Shown: positions 34,791-42,390 of the stretch, in pieces
Position numbering within the stretch: position 1 is the first letter of the stretch
How the letters are laid out: every line of letters begins with the position of its first letter
Program-made: the position numbers and the translations under genes
From: Oceaniglobus ichthyenteri
GTDB taxonomy: Bacteria > Pseudomonadota > Alphaproteobacteria > Rhodobacterales > Rhodobacteraceae
DNA length: 64,000 nucleotides
Assembly: GCF_003057885.1 (NCBI RefSeq)
Contig: NZ_QAGK01000013.1
Coordinates: 1 to 64,000, forward strand
Reading direction: 5' to 3'
The notes under the pieces: model-generated
What the model was told of the DNA's origin: nothing
The model's input: the letters and a program-made list of their open reading frames with translations, nothing else
Databases searched by the model: none

Positions 34791-37156
34791 CGCGCGTTCC
34801 CCCCGACTTCGAGATATTCTTCTTCGTCCGGATCATCGGCGTCGTCGGGCGGCGCTGTGGGCAGCACCGTGACACCCGCCGCCGGATCCGGAATCAGAAC
34901 CGGCGCGCCTGCTGGTGCCGCCAATGCCTTGCGCCGGGCCGGTTCGTTCAGAAAATCAATGACGCTTACAGGCAGCGACAGGATGCTTTTGCGAAACACG
35001 AACAACAACCCCGACACCAGCCCCCGGCGTTTTGACAGAACCTTGCGGAAATATATCCAGCGCGCGGAATCGCCATAGGTCACGAAAGCGGTCAGGCGGC
35101 TGGCCGCGATCATGTCTTCGGGGGCCACATCAAGGGTGACGGTCATCCCCCCCACCCCGCTGTGAACGGCGGTGATGGTGACCGCCAGCGCGCGTTCAAG
35201 TTCGGGCGCGTTCGGCAGCACCGGGATCAGATCGGCGATGCTGCCTTCGGTGATCTTGTGCAACGCGGTCTTGCCATCCGCATCGCGCACCTCGTTTTCA
35301 AACCGCAGGGTGATGGATTTCGCGCCCGCGGCGATGATCGTGGCGGGCAGGGCGGTTGGCATTTTTCCATCGCCCGTCAAATTCAGGGTCGCGCCGACAG
35401 ATACCCCGGTGCGCGGCTGTTCGGGGCGCACCGGGCGTTCAAACACCGAACGCAGCGCAAAAGCGCACAACAGGAAGTTATAGAGGTTCCACGCCCCGAC
35501 AATCTGAACCACGGTCCGGTCACCGGGAAACGCAATCCAGCGATATCCCCCCACAATCAGCCCGACACCCATCAAGACGACAAGCGCCAGCAGCGGCACA
35601 AAGATCGGCGACAGGAACGCGTGGTCCAGCTCGTCTTCCTTTACCGTGACTTTGAACGACGCGGCGCGGGGCCGCAAAACCGTGCCAAGGATCGCGCGCA
35701 ACAAATACGGCGTTTGCGCGATTTCATAAACCTCGGAAATCTGCGGCCACCGTACATTGGCAAACAGCGCATTCTGAACCAGAAACCCGATCAACAGATA
35801 AGGCAGGATATAAACCAGCACCTCGGGCGAGGAGACAACAAAGATTTCCAGCCCGAAAAAGATGTAAAACAACGGGCTGATCAGAAAAATCATGCGAATC
35901 AGCGGAAACAGCCAGAAACTCATCGAGTTCAGATAACACAGCCGTTGCGTGAGCGAGAGGCCCGAGCGGAAGATCGGGTTTTTCAACAGCAACATCTGAA
36001 TCATGCCCGTGGCCCACCGGCCCCGCTGCTGAATGAACGAGGCAAAGGTTTCGGGCTGCAATCCGCCGATCATCGCCTGATCCAGATATTTGCTTTCCCA
36101 ACCCCGCGCATGGATATCAAGCGCGGTTTCCGCATCTTCGGTGATGGTTTCGCCGGAAATGCCGCCCACCTCGTCCACCGCCCGGCGGCGCAACAACGCG
36201 GCCGAGCCGCAGAAAAACGCACCCCCCAGCCGGTCAAGACCCCGGTGAATGGTGGAATAGAACATCTCGTTTTCCGAGGGGCAGGTTTCGGGCAGGCCAA
36301 GATTGCGTTCGATCGGATCACGGTTGATGAAAAAATGCGGCGTCTGCACCAGAAACAGGCGCGGGTTCTCAACGAAATACCCCACCGTGCGCGCCAGAAA
36401 ATCGCGGCTGGGAACATGGTCGGCGTCCAGCACAAGAAACAACTCGCCGGTCAGGTTTTTCAGCGCGGCATTCAGATTGCCGGCTTTCGCGCTCTCGTTG
36501 CGGGCGCGGGTGACATAGACAACATCAAGATCACGGCACAGCTGTTGCAGCCGGACGCGCCGCGCCTGTGATTCCCGCGCGATTTCGGGGTTGGTATGGT
36601 TGCACCGCTGATCGGTGCCGCCGTCATCGCACAAAACGACGGTCATCTTGTCGGCCGGGTAATTGATCTGTTTGGCGGCGGCCAGGGTCACGGCCAGCAA
36701 TTCGGGCGGTTCGTTATAGGACGGCACCAGGATATCAACCCGCGGCACATCCTTTAGCCGCACGCGCGCGGGCGGCTTGGGATCGGTCGGATCGGCGGTC
36801 ACCAGTGCGGTCAGGAAAAACAGCACCACGGTAAAGGTTTCCGCGCCAAACAGCACGACAGCCGCCACAAAGGAAACCGGCTCATCCGGCGAAGGCAGGG
36901 TATCGGTCAGACGCCAAAGCCAATAGCGCAGGGTGAAAAAGCTTGCCACGGCCAGCATCGCAAACCGGGTTGGCAGGCTGATCTGCACGAAAGGTTTCAG
37001 CACGATCAACAAACCAAGCGTCACCAGCGAAAGCAGACCCTGAATCGTGACCGACGTGGGAACCGATGCCAGAAACAGGATCGGCGCCAGCAGCAGCAAC
37101 CAGAGCAGCACCAGCACGGAAAGGCCCATGCGCGATCTGGCCGATAAAGCTGTCAT
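34787..37156 (-). CDS. bcsA: Cellulose synthase catalytic subunit BcsA (UDP-forming)
   Basis: 789 residues. Membrane helices come first, then a GT2 domain with DDG (about 177), DAD (244-246), FFCG (314-317), TED (339-341) and QQRGRW (376-381), the full processive-glucan set. More helices follow, then a C-terminal PilZ-like domain. It polymerises UDP-glucose into cellulose and extrudes it. The PilZ region is unusual: around 574-582 the arginines read R-x2-R-x4-R rather than RxxxR, and the [D/N]xSxxG motif is replaced by a TIIAAG stretch (606-611), so c-di-GMP binding may be weak or absent. The start overlaps the upstream bcsN-like stop (ATGA). Confidence 0.96.
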   Translation of the reverse strand: MTALSARSRMGLSVLVLLWLLLLAPILFLASVPTSVTIQGLLSLVTLGLLIVLKPFVQISLPTRFAMLAVASFFTLRYWLWRLTDTLPSPDEPVSFVAAVVLFGAETFTVVLFFLTALVTADPTDPKPPARVRLKDVPRVDILVPSYNEPPELLAVTLAAAKQINYPADKMTVVLCDDGGTDQRCNHTNPEIARESQARRVRLQQLCRDLDVVYVTRARNESAKAGNLNAALKNLTGELFLVLDADHVPSRDFLARTVGYFVENPRLFLVQTPHFFINRDPIERNLGLPETCPSENEMFYSTIHRGLDRLGGAFFCGSAALLRRRAVDEVGGISGETITEDAETALDIHARGWESKYLDQAMIGGLQPETFASFIQQRGRWATGMIQMLLLKNPIFRSGLSLTQRLCYLNSMSFWLFPLIRMIFLISPLFYIFFGLEIFVVSSPEVLVYILPYLLIGFLVQNALFANVRWPQISEVYEIAQTPYLLRAILGTVLRPRAASFKVTVKEDELDHAFLSPIFVPLLALVVLMGVGLIVGGYRWIAFPGDRTVVQIVGAWNLYNFLLCAFALRSVFERPVRPEQPRTGVSVGATLNLTGDGKMPTALPATIIAAGAKSITLRFENEVRDADGKTALHKITEGSIADLIPVLPNAPELERALAVTITAVHSGVGGMTVTLDVAPEDMIAASRLTAFVTYGDSARWIYFRKVLSKRRGLVSGLLFVFRKSILSLPVSVIDFLNEPARRKALAAPAGAPVLIPDPAAGVTVLPTAPPDDADDPDEEEYLEVGGNAR

Positions 37157-37929
37157 GGCAACGGACCGGCAAGCGGCGACAACATGTCAGGCGCGCCGCC
37201 CGGACGCCCCTGTGGCGCGGCAAAACCAACCTGCGTGGCGCGGGCCGGCGTCAGGGCGTCTTCGGCGGTTCCGTGAATGCAATTGCGCACCACCATATCC
37301 ATGGCCGATCGTTTGCCCGGAATGACCCGGCTGCCACTGTCAAGCCTGCGCAGCGCCAACACACAGGTCAGACCGGCATCGTTTGACCATTCGGCCCAGT
37401 TCAGCGTGCCCAGATCATCGGTCTTGCTGAAAAATGTCAGACCCTCGATGTCGGTGAACGGAAACAGATCGGCATCCTGACTCTTGAGGAATTTTACCGG
37501 CAAAAACCGCCCCGCCGTGTTCAAAGAGGTGCCGTGAATTTTCAACAACACGATGTTGTCTCCGCGCAGCGATGTCTTGTTGGGCAACAGGATACGTTGC
37601 TCTGCAACCGGCCCGACCGCCCGGCCCAGAACCATCCGCGCACCGGGCACCGTGATCCATGCCTCGTCAAGGCGCTGTTGAATGAACGGTTCTTGGTCAA
37701 AGGCCGTCTGCAAAGCGCCCGGATCACGAAACGAGATTTCGCAGCCCGCAAATGCAAGACCGGCAACCATGAAAACCGAGAGCCTGGAAAATTTCCGCAA
37801 TGGCAACCGTGCATCCGCCGTTTGGCCCAACGGATCATGTCGCACGACAGAATCGGATTTCGCCCGGCGATGGCCCCACACCTGCCGCCAAATCTGTCGC
37901 TGTCGCGCTGAATCCGTGGGCTGCCACAT
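37153..37929 (-). CDS. bcsN: BcsN-like cellulose biosynthesis protein (probable lipoprotein)
   Basis: 258 residues from the ATG at 37929, which has a good GGAGG site. It is first in the cellulose operon, with a 4-bp overlap to bcsA, the place BcsN occupies in alphaproteobacterial clusters. A hydrophobic segment at about 50-60 ends in FAGC, a loose lipobox. If that is the processing site, a TTG start nearer 37806 would give a cleaner signal peptide. The body has EQRILLPNKTSLRGDN and CVLALRRL, which fit the BcsN family as I remember it. The assignment rests mainly on context plus this weak similarity. The role in cellulose export or anchoring is not established. Confidence 0.6.
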   Translation of the reverse strand: MWQPTDSARQRQIWRQVWGHRRAKSDSVVRHDPLGQTADARLPLRKFSRLSVFMVAGLAFAGCEISFRDPGALQTAFDQEPFIQQRLDEAWITVPGARMVLGRAVGPVAEQRILLPNKTSLRGDNIVLLKIHGTSLNTAGRFLPVKFLKSQDADLFPFTDIEGLTFFSKTDDLGTLNWAEWSNDAGLTCVLALRRLDSGSRVIPGKRSAMDMVVRNCIHGTAEDALTPARATQVGFAAPQGRPGGAPDMLSPLAGPLP

Positions 37930-37944
37930 TGCGCCTCCATTACG

Positions 37945-37968
37945 TTTCGCAGGTGTTATGCTGCGAAA
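37945..37968. promoter_or_regulatory. Perfect inverted repeat upstream of the cellulose operon
   Basis: TTTCGCAG-N8-CTGCGAAA is an exact 8-bp inverted repeat, ending 15 bp before the bcsN start and just upstream of its ribosome-binding site. It could be an operator for the adjacent response regulator or another factor, or, if transcribed, a leader hairpin controlling translation. The remaining 37969-38321, up to the response-regulator gene, contains no gene I can support and should hold divergent promoters. Confidence 0.6.
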
Positions 37969-38321
37969 TGACGATATTCGTCGCTGTTTTGCCTCAGGCG
38001 CCTGTCCTGAAATTGTGTCATTCCGGTGCGCCGGATCATTGCCCTGCGATTGGGTTGAAAAACCCCGCCGCACATTCGGGACAGGCCCGGCACCCAAAAC
38101 AACCTGACAATATCTTTCGTGAACCAAAAGGTCCAATGCACAATTCCTGCGAGCATTATCTTATTTGCAACAACTTGGGGTTGAATGACCGGATTTTCGC
38201 TGACATGCTCATCCTGACAAGACGAGCCATAACCCGGGGTAATCGGATCATCAAGACCGCCACCAATGGCGCGCGGCCTTGCCATCAGACCGGCAAGCCA
38301 ACGATCCGATATGAGTAAAAC

Positions 38322-38699
38322 ATGAGAATTCTTGCCGTAGACGATGAACCTTTCGCGCTTGAGGTGCTGAGCATGTTGGTGATCAATTCGGGATATCCCG
38401 ATATCGTTGCAGCCCCGAGCGCGGGCGCCGCGCTGGAGCGTATTACAGAGGCACCGGAACCGTTTCAGTGTATCTTTCTTGATATCATGATGCCGGTGAT
38501 GGAGGGGATCGAGTTTTGCGATCTGGTGCGCCGTCTTCCCGGATATGACACGTGTCAGATCATCATGCTGACCGCAATGAACGACAGAAAATACATGGAT
38601 CAGGCCTATGAGGCCGGGGCCAACGATTATGTGATCAAACCGTTCGACGCCAACGACATTGAATCGCGTCTGAACGCCGTGGCCAAGGCCCTGTCATGA
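38322..38699 (+). CDS. Stand-alone response regulator (single REC domain)
   Basis: 125 residues, one receiver domain and nothing else. It has acidic pair D7-D8, phospho-acceptor D54 in FLDIMMPVMEG, T84 in MLTAM, and K106 in VIKPFDA. No DNA-binding or enzymatic output domain, so it is CheY-like: it acts by protein contact or as a phosphorelay intermediate. Its stop overlaps the histidine-kinase start (ATGA), so the kinase is its partner. It is paralogous to the REC domain of the membrane protein at 26445 (both start MRILAVDD[D/E]PF and share MLTAM and KPFD). It is divergent from the cellulose operon, suggesting control of cellulose synthesis. Confidence 0.93.
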   Translation: MRILAVDDEPFALEVLSMLVINSGYPDIVAAPSAGAALERITEAPEPFQCIFLDIMMPVMEGIEFCDLVRRLPGYDTCQIIMLTAMNDRKYMDQAYEAGANDYVIKPFDANDIESRLNAVAKALS

Positions 38700-40612
38700 G
38701 CAGCACGCGCACCCATCCGCCCCTGCGCGGCACTGCCAGAGCGGGACAAACCGACGCCAGCGTGAACCGCGCCGAAACCGGACGAGCCATGGAAAAATCG
38801 CCAATCATCGACGCGTTCAAACGGATGCAGGTTCCGCTGATGATTGTGGGCGCCGACGGCAGGATCCTTGAATGCAATCAGGCGACAGAACATCTGTTCG
38901 CCTATCCCCATGGGCAGCTTGTGGGCCGCGCAACGCGCGAAATCCTGCCCGATGCGTCATTGGAGTGGCTGCAGGCGCAAATCGTGCCGCCCGCGATCGA
39001 CACGGTCATCAAAGGCATGACCGGGCGCACCCGCGATGGTGACACCATGCTTTTGGCCGCCAATGTAACCGCCTGGACCGATTCCGAGCGCGGATTGCAA
39101 CACGCGCTGGTGCTGCGCGATATTACGCTGGACGCAAGTGCCGAAAAATTGGCGCGCAATCAGATGAAGCGGACAAACGACGCAATCATCGGCGCCGGAA
39201 TCGCCGTTTTCGAATATAACCGTGTCACCGATACGATCATCGTGTGCGACCAATGGCGCGCGATTCTGGAACTGGAACAGTCCGAACCGGTCGATATGCG
39301 CAATGAATGGCGGGGCCGGGTTCATCCTGACGATCTGGAAACCGCGCTGGCGCCGATGTATCGCTGCCTTGCCGGAGAGGCGGGGCGCGTCAGTTGCGAT
39401 TATCGGCTATTGTCACGGGACGGATTGCGCTGGCGTTGGATCCGCAGCGATATTTCCATCGCCGAGCGCGACGCATCCGGCACCGTCATCCGCATAAACG
39501 GGGCGATGTCCGATATCACCGACCGTAAATCGGTTGAAACCGCCCTGCGCCGCAGTGTGGAAAGGTTCAGATCGACATTCGAAGGCGCGGCCATCGGAAT
39601 GGCGATCGTCACCCCCGATGGTCGTTTCCTGGAGGTAAATCCGGCGATTTGCGCGGCCTTCGGCTATTCTGAGGAAGACCTGCTGAAAACCGATTTTCAG
39701 ACCCTCACCCACCCCGAAGATCTTGCCTCTGATCTGGCCCAGTTCGAACGCCTGAAAGCCGGTGAGATTTCGTGCTATCAACTTGAAAAGCGGTATTTCC
39801 GGTCAAACGGGGCCATCATGTGGGGATTATTGGCGGTGACCATGATCCGCGATGATGAAAACCGCCCCGACCAGGTGATCAAGCAAATCATCGACGTGAC
39901 CGAACGCCGCCGGTTGAGCGAGCTGAAAAGCGAATTCGTTTCAACCGTCAGCCACGAATTGCGCACCCCGCTGACGTCGATTCTGGGGTCGCTTACGCTT
40001 TTGTCATCAATGGATGCCGAACCGTTCTCGGACGAGGCACAGCGCCTGTTGTATATTGCCGAACAGAACGGCGAACGCCTGCATGCTCTGATCAACGACG
40101 TTCTGGATTTCGAAAAATTCTCGGCCCAGCAGATGCGGGTTCATCTGTTTTCGCAACCCATCGTTCCGCTGATTGACGAGGCGGTGATGGCCAGCCTGTC
40201 GTATGCAGACAAGTTCGGGGTCCGGTTTGTGGTGCACACACCCGACCGGGCCCTGCGCGCCTATGCCGACCCGAAAAGGTTTCAACAGGTGATGGCGAAC
40301 CTGCTGTCGAACGCGGCAAAATTCGCTACCGAAGGCAGCGTGATCGAAATTGTGACCGAAGATATCGGCAGTGCGATCCGGGTTTCGGTCACCAACGACG
40401 GCCAAACCATCCCCAAGGCGTTTCACGATGATCTTTTCAAACCCTTTGCCCAGGCCGCGCCCTCATCAACCCGCCGTCGCAGCGGCACCGGCCTGGGCCT
40501 GAGCATTACCAAACAGATCGTTGAACAGACCGGCGGCGAAATCGGCTTTGACAGTCCCGAAGGCGGGCAAACGACCTTTTGGTTCACCGCCCCCAAAAAC
40601 AATCCGCACTGA
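38696..40612 (+). CDS. PAS-domain sensor histidine kinase
   Basis: 638 residues, no membrane helices, so soluble. Three PAS-type modules occur: about 40-135 (PLMIVGADGRILECNQATEHLFAYP), 160-280 with a PAC-like end, and 285-400 (GMAIVTPDGRFLEVNPAICAAFGYS). HisKA follows with the phospho-His at H420 in FVSTVSHELRTPLTSI, then HATPase with the N box QVMANLLSNAAKFA and G2 box SGTGLGLSITKQI. The G1 box reads VTNDGQTIP, with Asn for the usual Asp, a variant seen in other kinases. It should sense an intracellular cue and phosphorylate the REC protein encoded just upstream. Confidence 0.93.
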   Translation: MSSTRTHPPLRGTARAGQTDASVNRAETGRAMEKSPIIDAFKRMQVPLMIVGADGRILECNQATEHLFAYPHGQLVGRATREILPDASLEWLQAQIVPPAIDTVIKGMTGRTRDGDTMLLAANVTAWTDSERGLQHALVLRDITLDASAEKLARNQMKRTNDAIIGAGIAVFEYNRVTDTIIVCDQWRAILELEQSEPVDMRNEWRGRVHPDDLETALAPMYRCLAGEAGRVSCDYRLLSRDGLRWRWIRSDISIAERDASGTVIRINGAMSDITDRKSVETALRRSVERFRSTFEGAAIGMAIVTPDGRFLEVNPAICAAFGYSEEDLLKTDFQTLTHPEDLASDLAQFERLKAGEISCYQLEKRYFRSNGAIMWGLLAVTMIRDDENRPDQVIKQIIDVTERRRLSELKSEFVSTVSHELRTPLTSILGSLTLLSSMDAEPFSDEAQRLLYIAEQNGERLHALINDVLDFEKFSAQQMRVHLFSQPIVPLIDEAVMASLSYADKFGVRFVVHTPDRALRAYADPKRFQQVMANLLSNAAKFATEGSVIEIVTEDIGSAIRVSVTNDGQTIPKAFHDDLFKPFAQAAPSSTRRRSGTGLGLSITKQIVEQTGGEIGFDSPEGGQTTFWFTAPKNNPH

Positions 40613-40645
40613 CCGGCGCGAAAGGATGCTAAACAAAGGGGCGCA

Positions 40646-40687
40646 TTGACCCGGATCAATGCGAATCACCTGTGGTTGTGCGATACT
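40646..40687 (+). promoter_or_regulatory. FNR/FnrL box and -10 element upstream of the phasin gene
   Basis: TTGACCCGGATCAA (40646-40659) matches the FNR/Anr/FnrL consensus TTGAY-N4-RTCAA perfectly. A GATACT -10 hexamer at 40682-40687 predicts a start at 40694, which puts the box centre at exactly -41.5, the class II activator position. Low-oxygen induction of the phasin gene, 30 bp further on, is therefore likely. Confidence 0.8.
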
Positions 40688-40723
40688 GCGAACATAACCA
40701 ATTTCTGGATGGAGAACGCGACA

Positions 40724-41152
40724 ATGGCGACTCAGAAGAAACGGACCCCTGAACAGGAAGAAGACGCCCTGAATGCGGCGCAGGGTGTGTTCACCGCGAA
40801 CCCGCTTTTTATTGCGCCACAGGTAAAGCACATGATGCAGGCGCAGGAAAAAGTGTTGGACGAGTTCGAAAAATTCTCATCCGCGTGGTTTCAGCGCCGC
40901 GAGGAAGCAACCCGTTCGATGATCGAAGCCGGGCGCAGGATCTGCGCTGACAATGATCCGGCACAGGCGATGAAGGAAATCACCCAATGGCAGGCCAAAT
41001 CGATGGAGCGTCTGGCCGAAGATGCCAAATGCTGCGCCGAAATGTGGACCCAATGCACCGGCACCGTTGTCAGCAATGAAATTGGCGCTGCCGAAGACAC
41101 GATGGAATACACCAAACAATCCACAAAACCCTCCAAGGCAACACCGGTCTGA
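40724..41152 (+). CDS. Phasin family protein (PHA granule-associated)
   Basis: 142 residues from the ATG at 40724; upstream in-frame ATG/TTG codons lie in the promoter. The protein is almost entirely amphipathic helix, with a phasin-like core (AQEKVLDEFEKFSSAWFQRREEATRS, then AMKEITQWQAKSMERLAEDA). Phasins coat polyhydroxyalkanoate granules and control their size. PHA synthase lies 1.2 kb away in the convergent operon, which supports the call. Tail residues are Lys/Ser/Thr-rich and disordered. Confidence 0.85.
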   Translation: MATQKKRTPEQEEDALNAAQGVFTANPLFIAPQVKHMMQAQEKVLDEFEKFSSAWFQRREEATRSMIEAGRRICADNDPAQAMKEITQWQAKSMERLAEDAKCCAEMWTQCTGTVVSNEIGAAEDTMEYTKQSTKPSKATPV

Positions 41153-41174
41153 TTCCGGAGTTGCCTGAACAGGG

Positions 41175-42371
41175 TCACCTGCTGCTCAGCACGCCATAGG
41201 CGCGGCGCGCCAGAACCCGCTCTTCATCCGTGGGCAGCATCAGCACCGGCAAACGGCTGTCGGGCGTGGTCAGATATGGCCCGCCTGCCGCGTTGGCGGT
41301 GTCATCCAGCGTGGCGCCCATCCATGCCAGCGTGTCGATCAACCGTTTGCGCAGGGCGGGAATGTGTTCGCCCATGCCCCCGGTCAGCACCACGCCATCA
41401 ACCCCGCCCATCGCCGCGGCCAATGATCCAAACATGCGCCCGCAGTGATAGACAAAGAAATCAACCGCCTCGGCGGCCTCGGGGCGGTCACTGGCCAACA
41501 GATCGTTCATTTCGCCGGTCATCCCCGACACACCCAACAGGCCCGATTGCTGATACAGCATATCGCGCAGCGCGGCCGGGTCGTATCCGCCTTCCATGAT
41601 CAGATGCAAAACCACCCCGGGGTCCAGCGCGCCACACCGTTGCCCCATTGGCAATCCGTCCAGCGCGGTCAGGCCCATGGTGGTGGCCACACTGCGCCCC
41701 TGATTGATCGCGCACATGCTGACACCATTGCCCAATTGCGCCACGATGATCCGCTTTTGCGCCAGATCGGGATACGAACGTTCCAGTTTGTGGGCGATGT
41801 AATCATAGGACAGCCCGTGAAACCCGTATCGCAACACGCCCTTTTCGGTCAGATCCCGCGGCAGGCCGAAAATCTGTGCCACCCGTGGCTGATTGCGGTG
41901 AAACGCCGTGTCAAAACAGGCGATTTGCGGGATGCCGGGGTAATGCTGGGCCACCTTGCGGATCGGGCGCAGGTTGTGGGGCTGATGGCTGGGCGCGAGG
42001 GGTTGCAGTTTTTTCAACCCCTCCAGAACCGCATCGGTGATCAGAACCGGCGCGCCGTATTCTGGCCCGCCATGCACAATCCGGTGCGAAAACGCCGCAA
42101 TCGTGCCGATATCGCCCAAGCGATCCAGACGCTCCAACATATGCGCCAACGCTTCGGGGTGGGCGGTTTCGGGGCTGTGCGGTGCGCCCAGATCGGTTTC
42201 GGTCCGGGTGCCTTCGGTCATGTTGCGCACGGTCAGAACCATGGCACCCGGCAGCCCGCGAATGTGGAAATTGCGAATCTGCAATGGCCCGTCTTCGGCC
42301 AGACGAAACACGCCACAGCGCAAACTTGACGATCCGGCGTTGAACGTCACAACCAGGTTTTCAGGTGTCAT
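41175..42371 (-). CDS. ackA: Acetate kinase
   Basis: 398 residues from the ATG at 42371. The acetokinase signatures are present: VTFNAGSSSLR at the N-terminus, CFDTAFH with GFHGLSYDYIA in the middle, and the late TGGMGEH. The enzyme interconverts acetyl phosphate plus ADP with acetate plus ATP in the cytosol. It lies 19 bp after phaC, so acetyl-unit storage and ATP-yielding acetate formation are co-expressed. No phosphate acetyltransferase or phosphoketolase gene is in the window to supply acetyl phosphate. The first Met is uncertain: in-frame ATGs at 42407 and further upstream overlap phaC. Confidence 0.94.
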   Translation of the reverse strand: MTPENLVVTFNAGSSSLRCGVFRLAEDGPLQIRNFHIRGLPGAMVLTVRNMTEGTRTETDLGAPHSPETAHPEALAHMLERLDRLGDIGTIAAFSHRIVHGGPEYGAPVLITDAVLEGLKKLQPLAPSHQPHNLRPIRKVAQHYPGIPQIACFDTAFHRNQPRVAQIFGLPRDLTEKGVLRYGFHGLSYDYIAHKLERSYPDLAQKRIIVAQLGNGVSMCAINQGRSVATTMGLTALDGLPMGQRCGALDPGVVLHLIMEGGYDPAALRDMLYQQSGLLGVSGMTGEMNDLLASDRPEAAEAVDFFVYHCGRMFGSLAAAMGGVDGVVLTGGMGEHIPALRKRLIDTLAWMGATLDDTANAAGGPYLTTPDSRLPVLMLPTDEERVLARRAYGVLSSR

Positions 42372-42390
42372 ATCCGTTTCAGTCCCGGTA

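Noticed and set aside
34787-37156. Long plus-strand open frame antisense to bcsA
   Set aside because: Its composition (Arg/Gln/His-rich, no domain) is the usual shadow of a GC-rich gene. The same applies to other antisense frames, for example opposite phaC, BcsB and the Ldh gene.
37956-38318. Small genes on either strand between bcsN and the response regulator
   Set aside because: The open frames have no ribosome site or domain and are in a GC-rich region where long chance frames are common.
38696-40612. Kinase judged inactive because of the altered G1 box (VTNDGQTIP)
   Set aside because: Asn in place of Asp and loss of the second Gly occur in functional kinases; H420, the N box and G2 box are intact.
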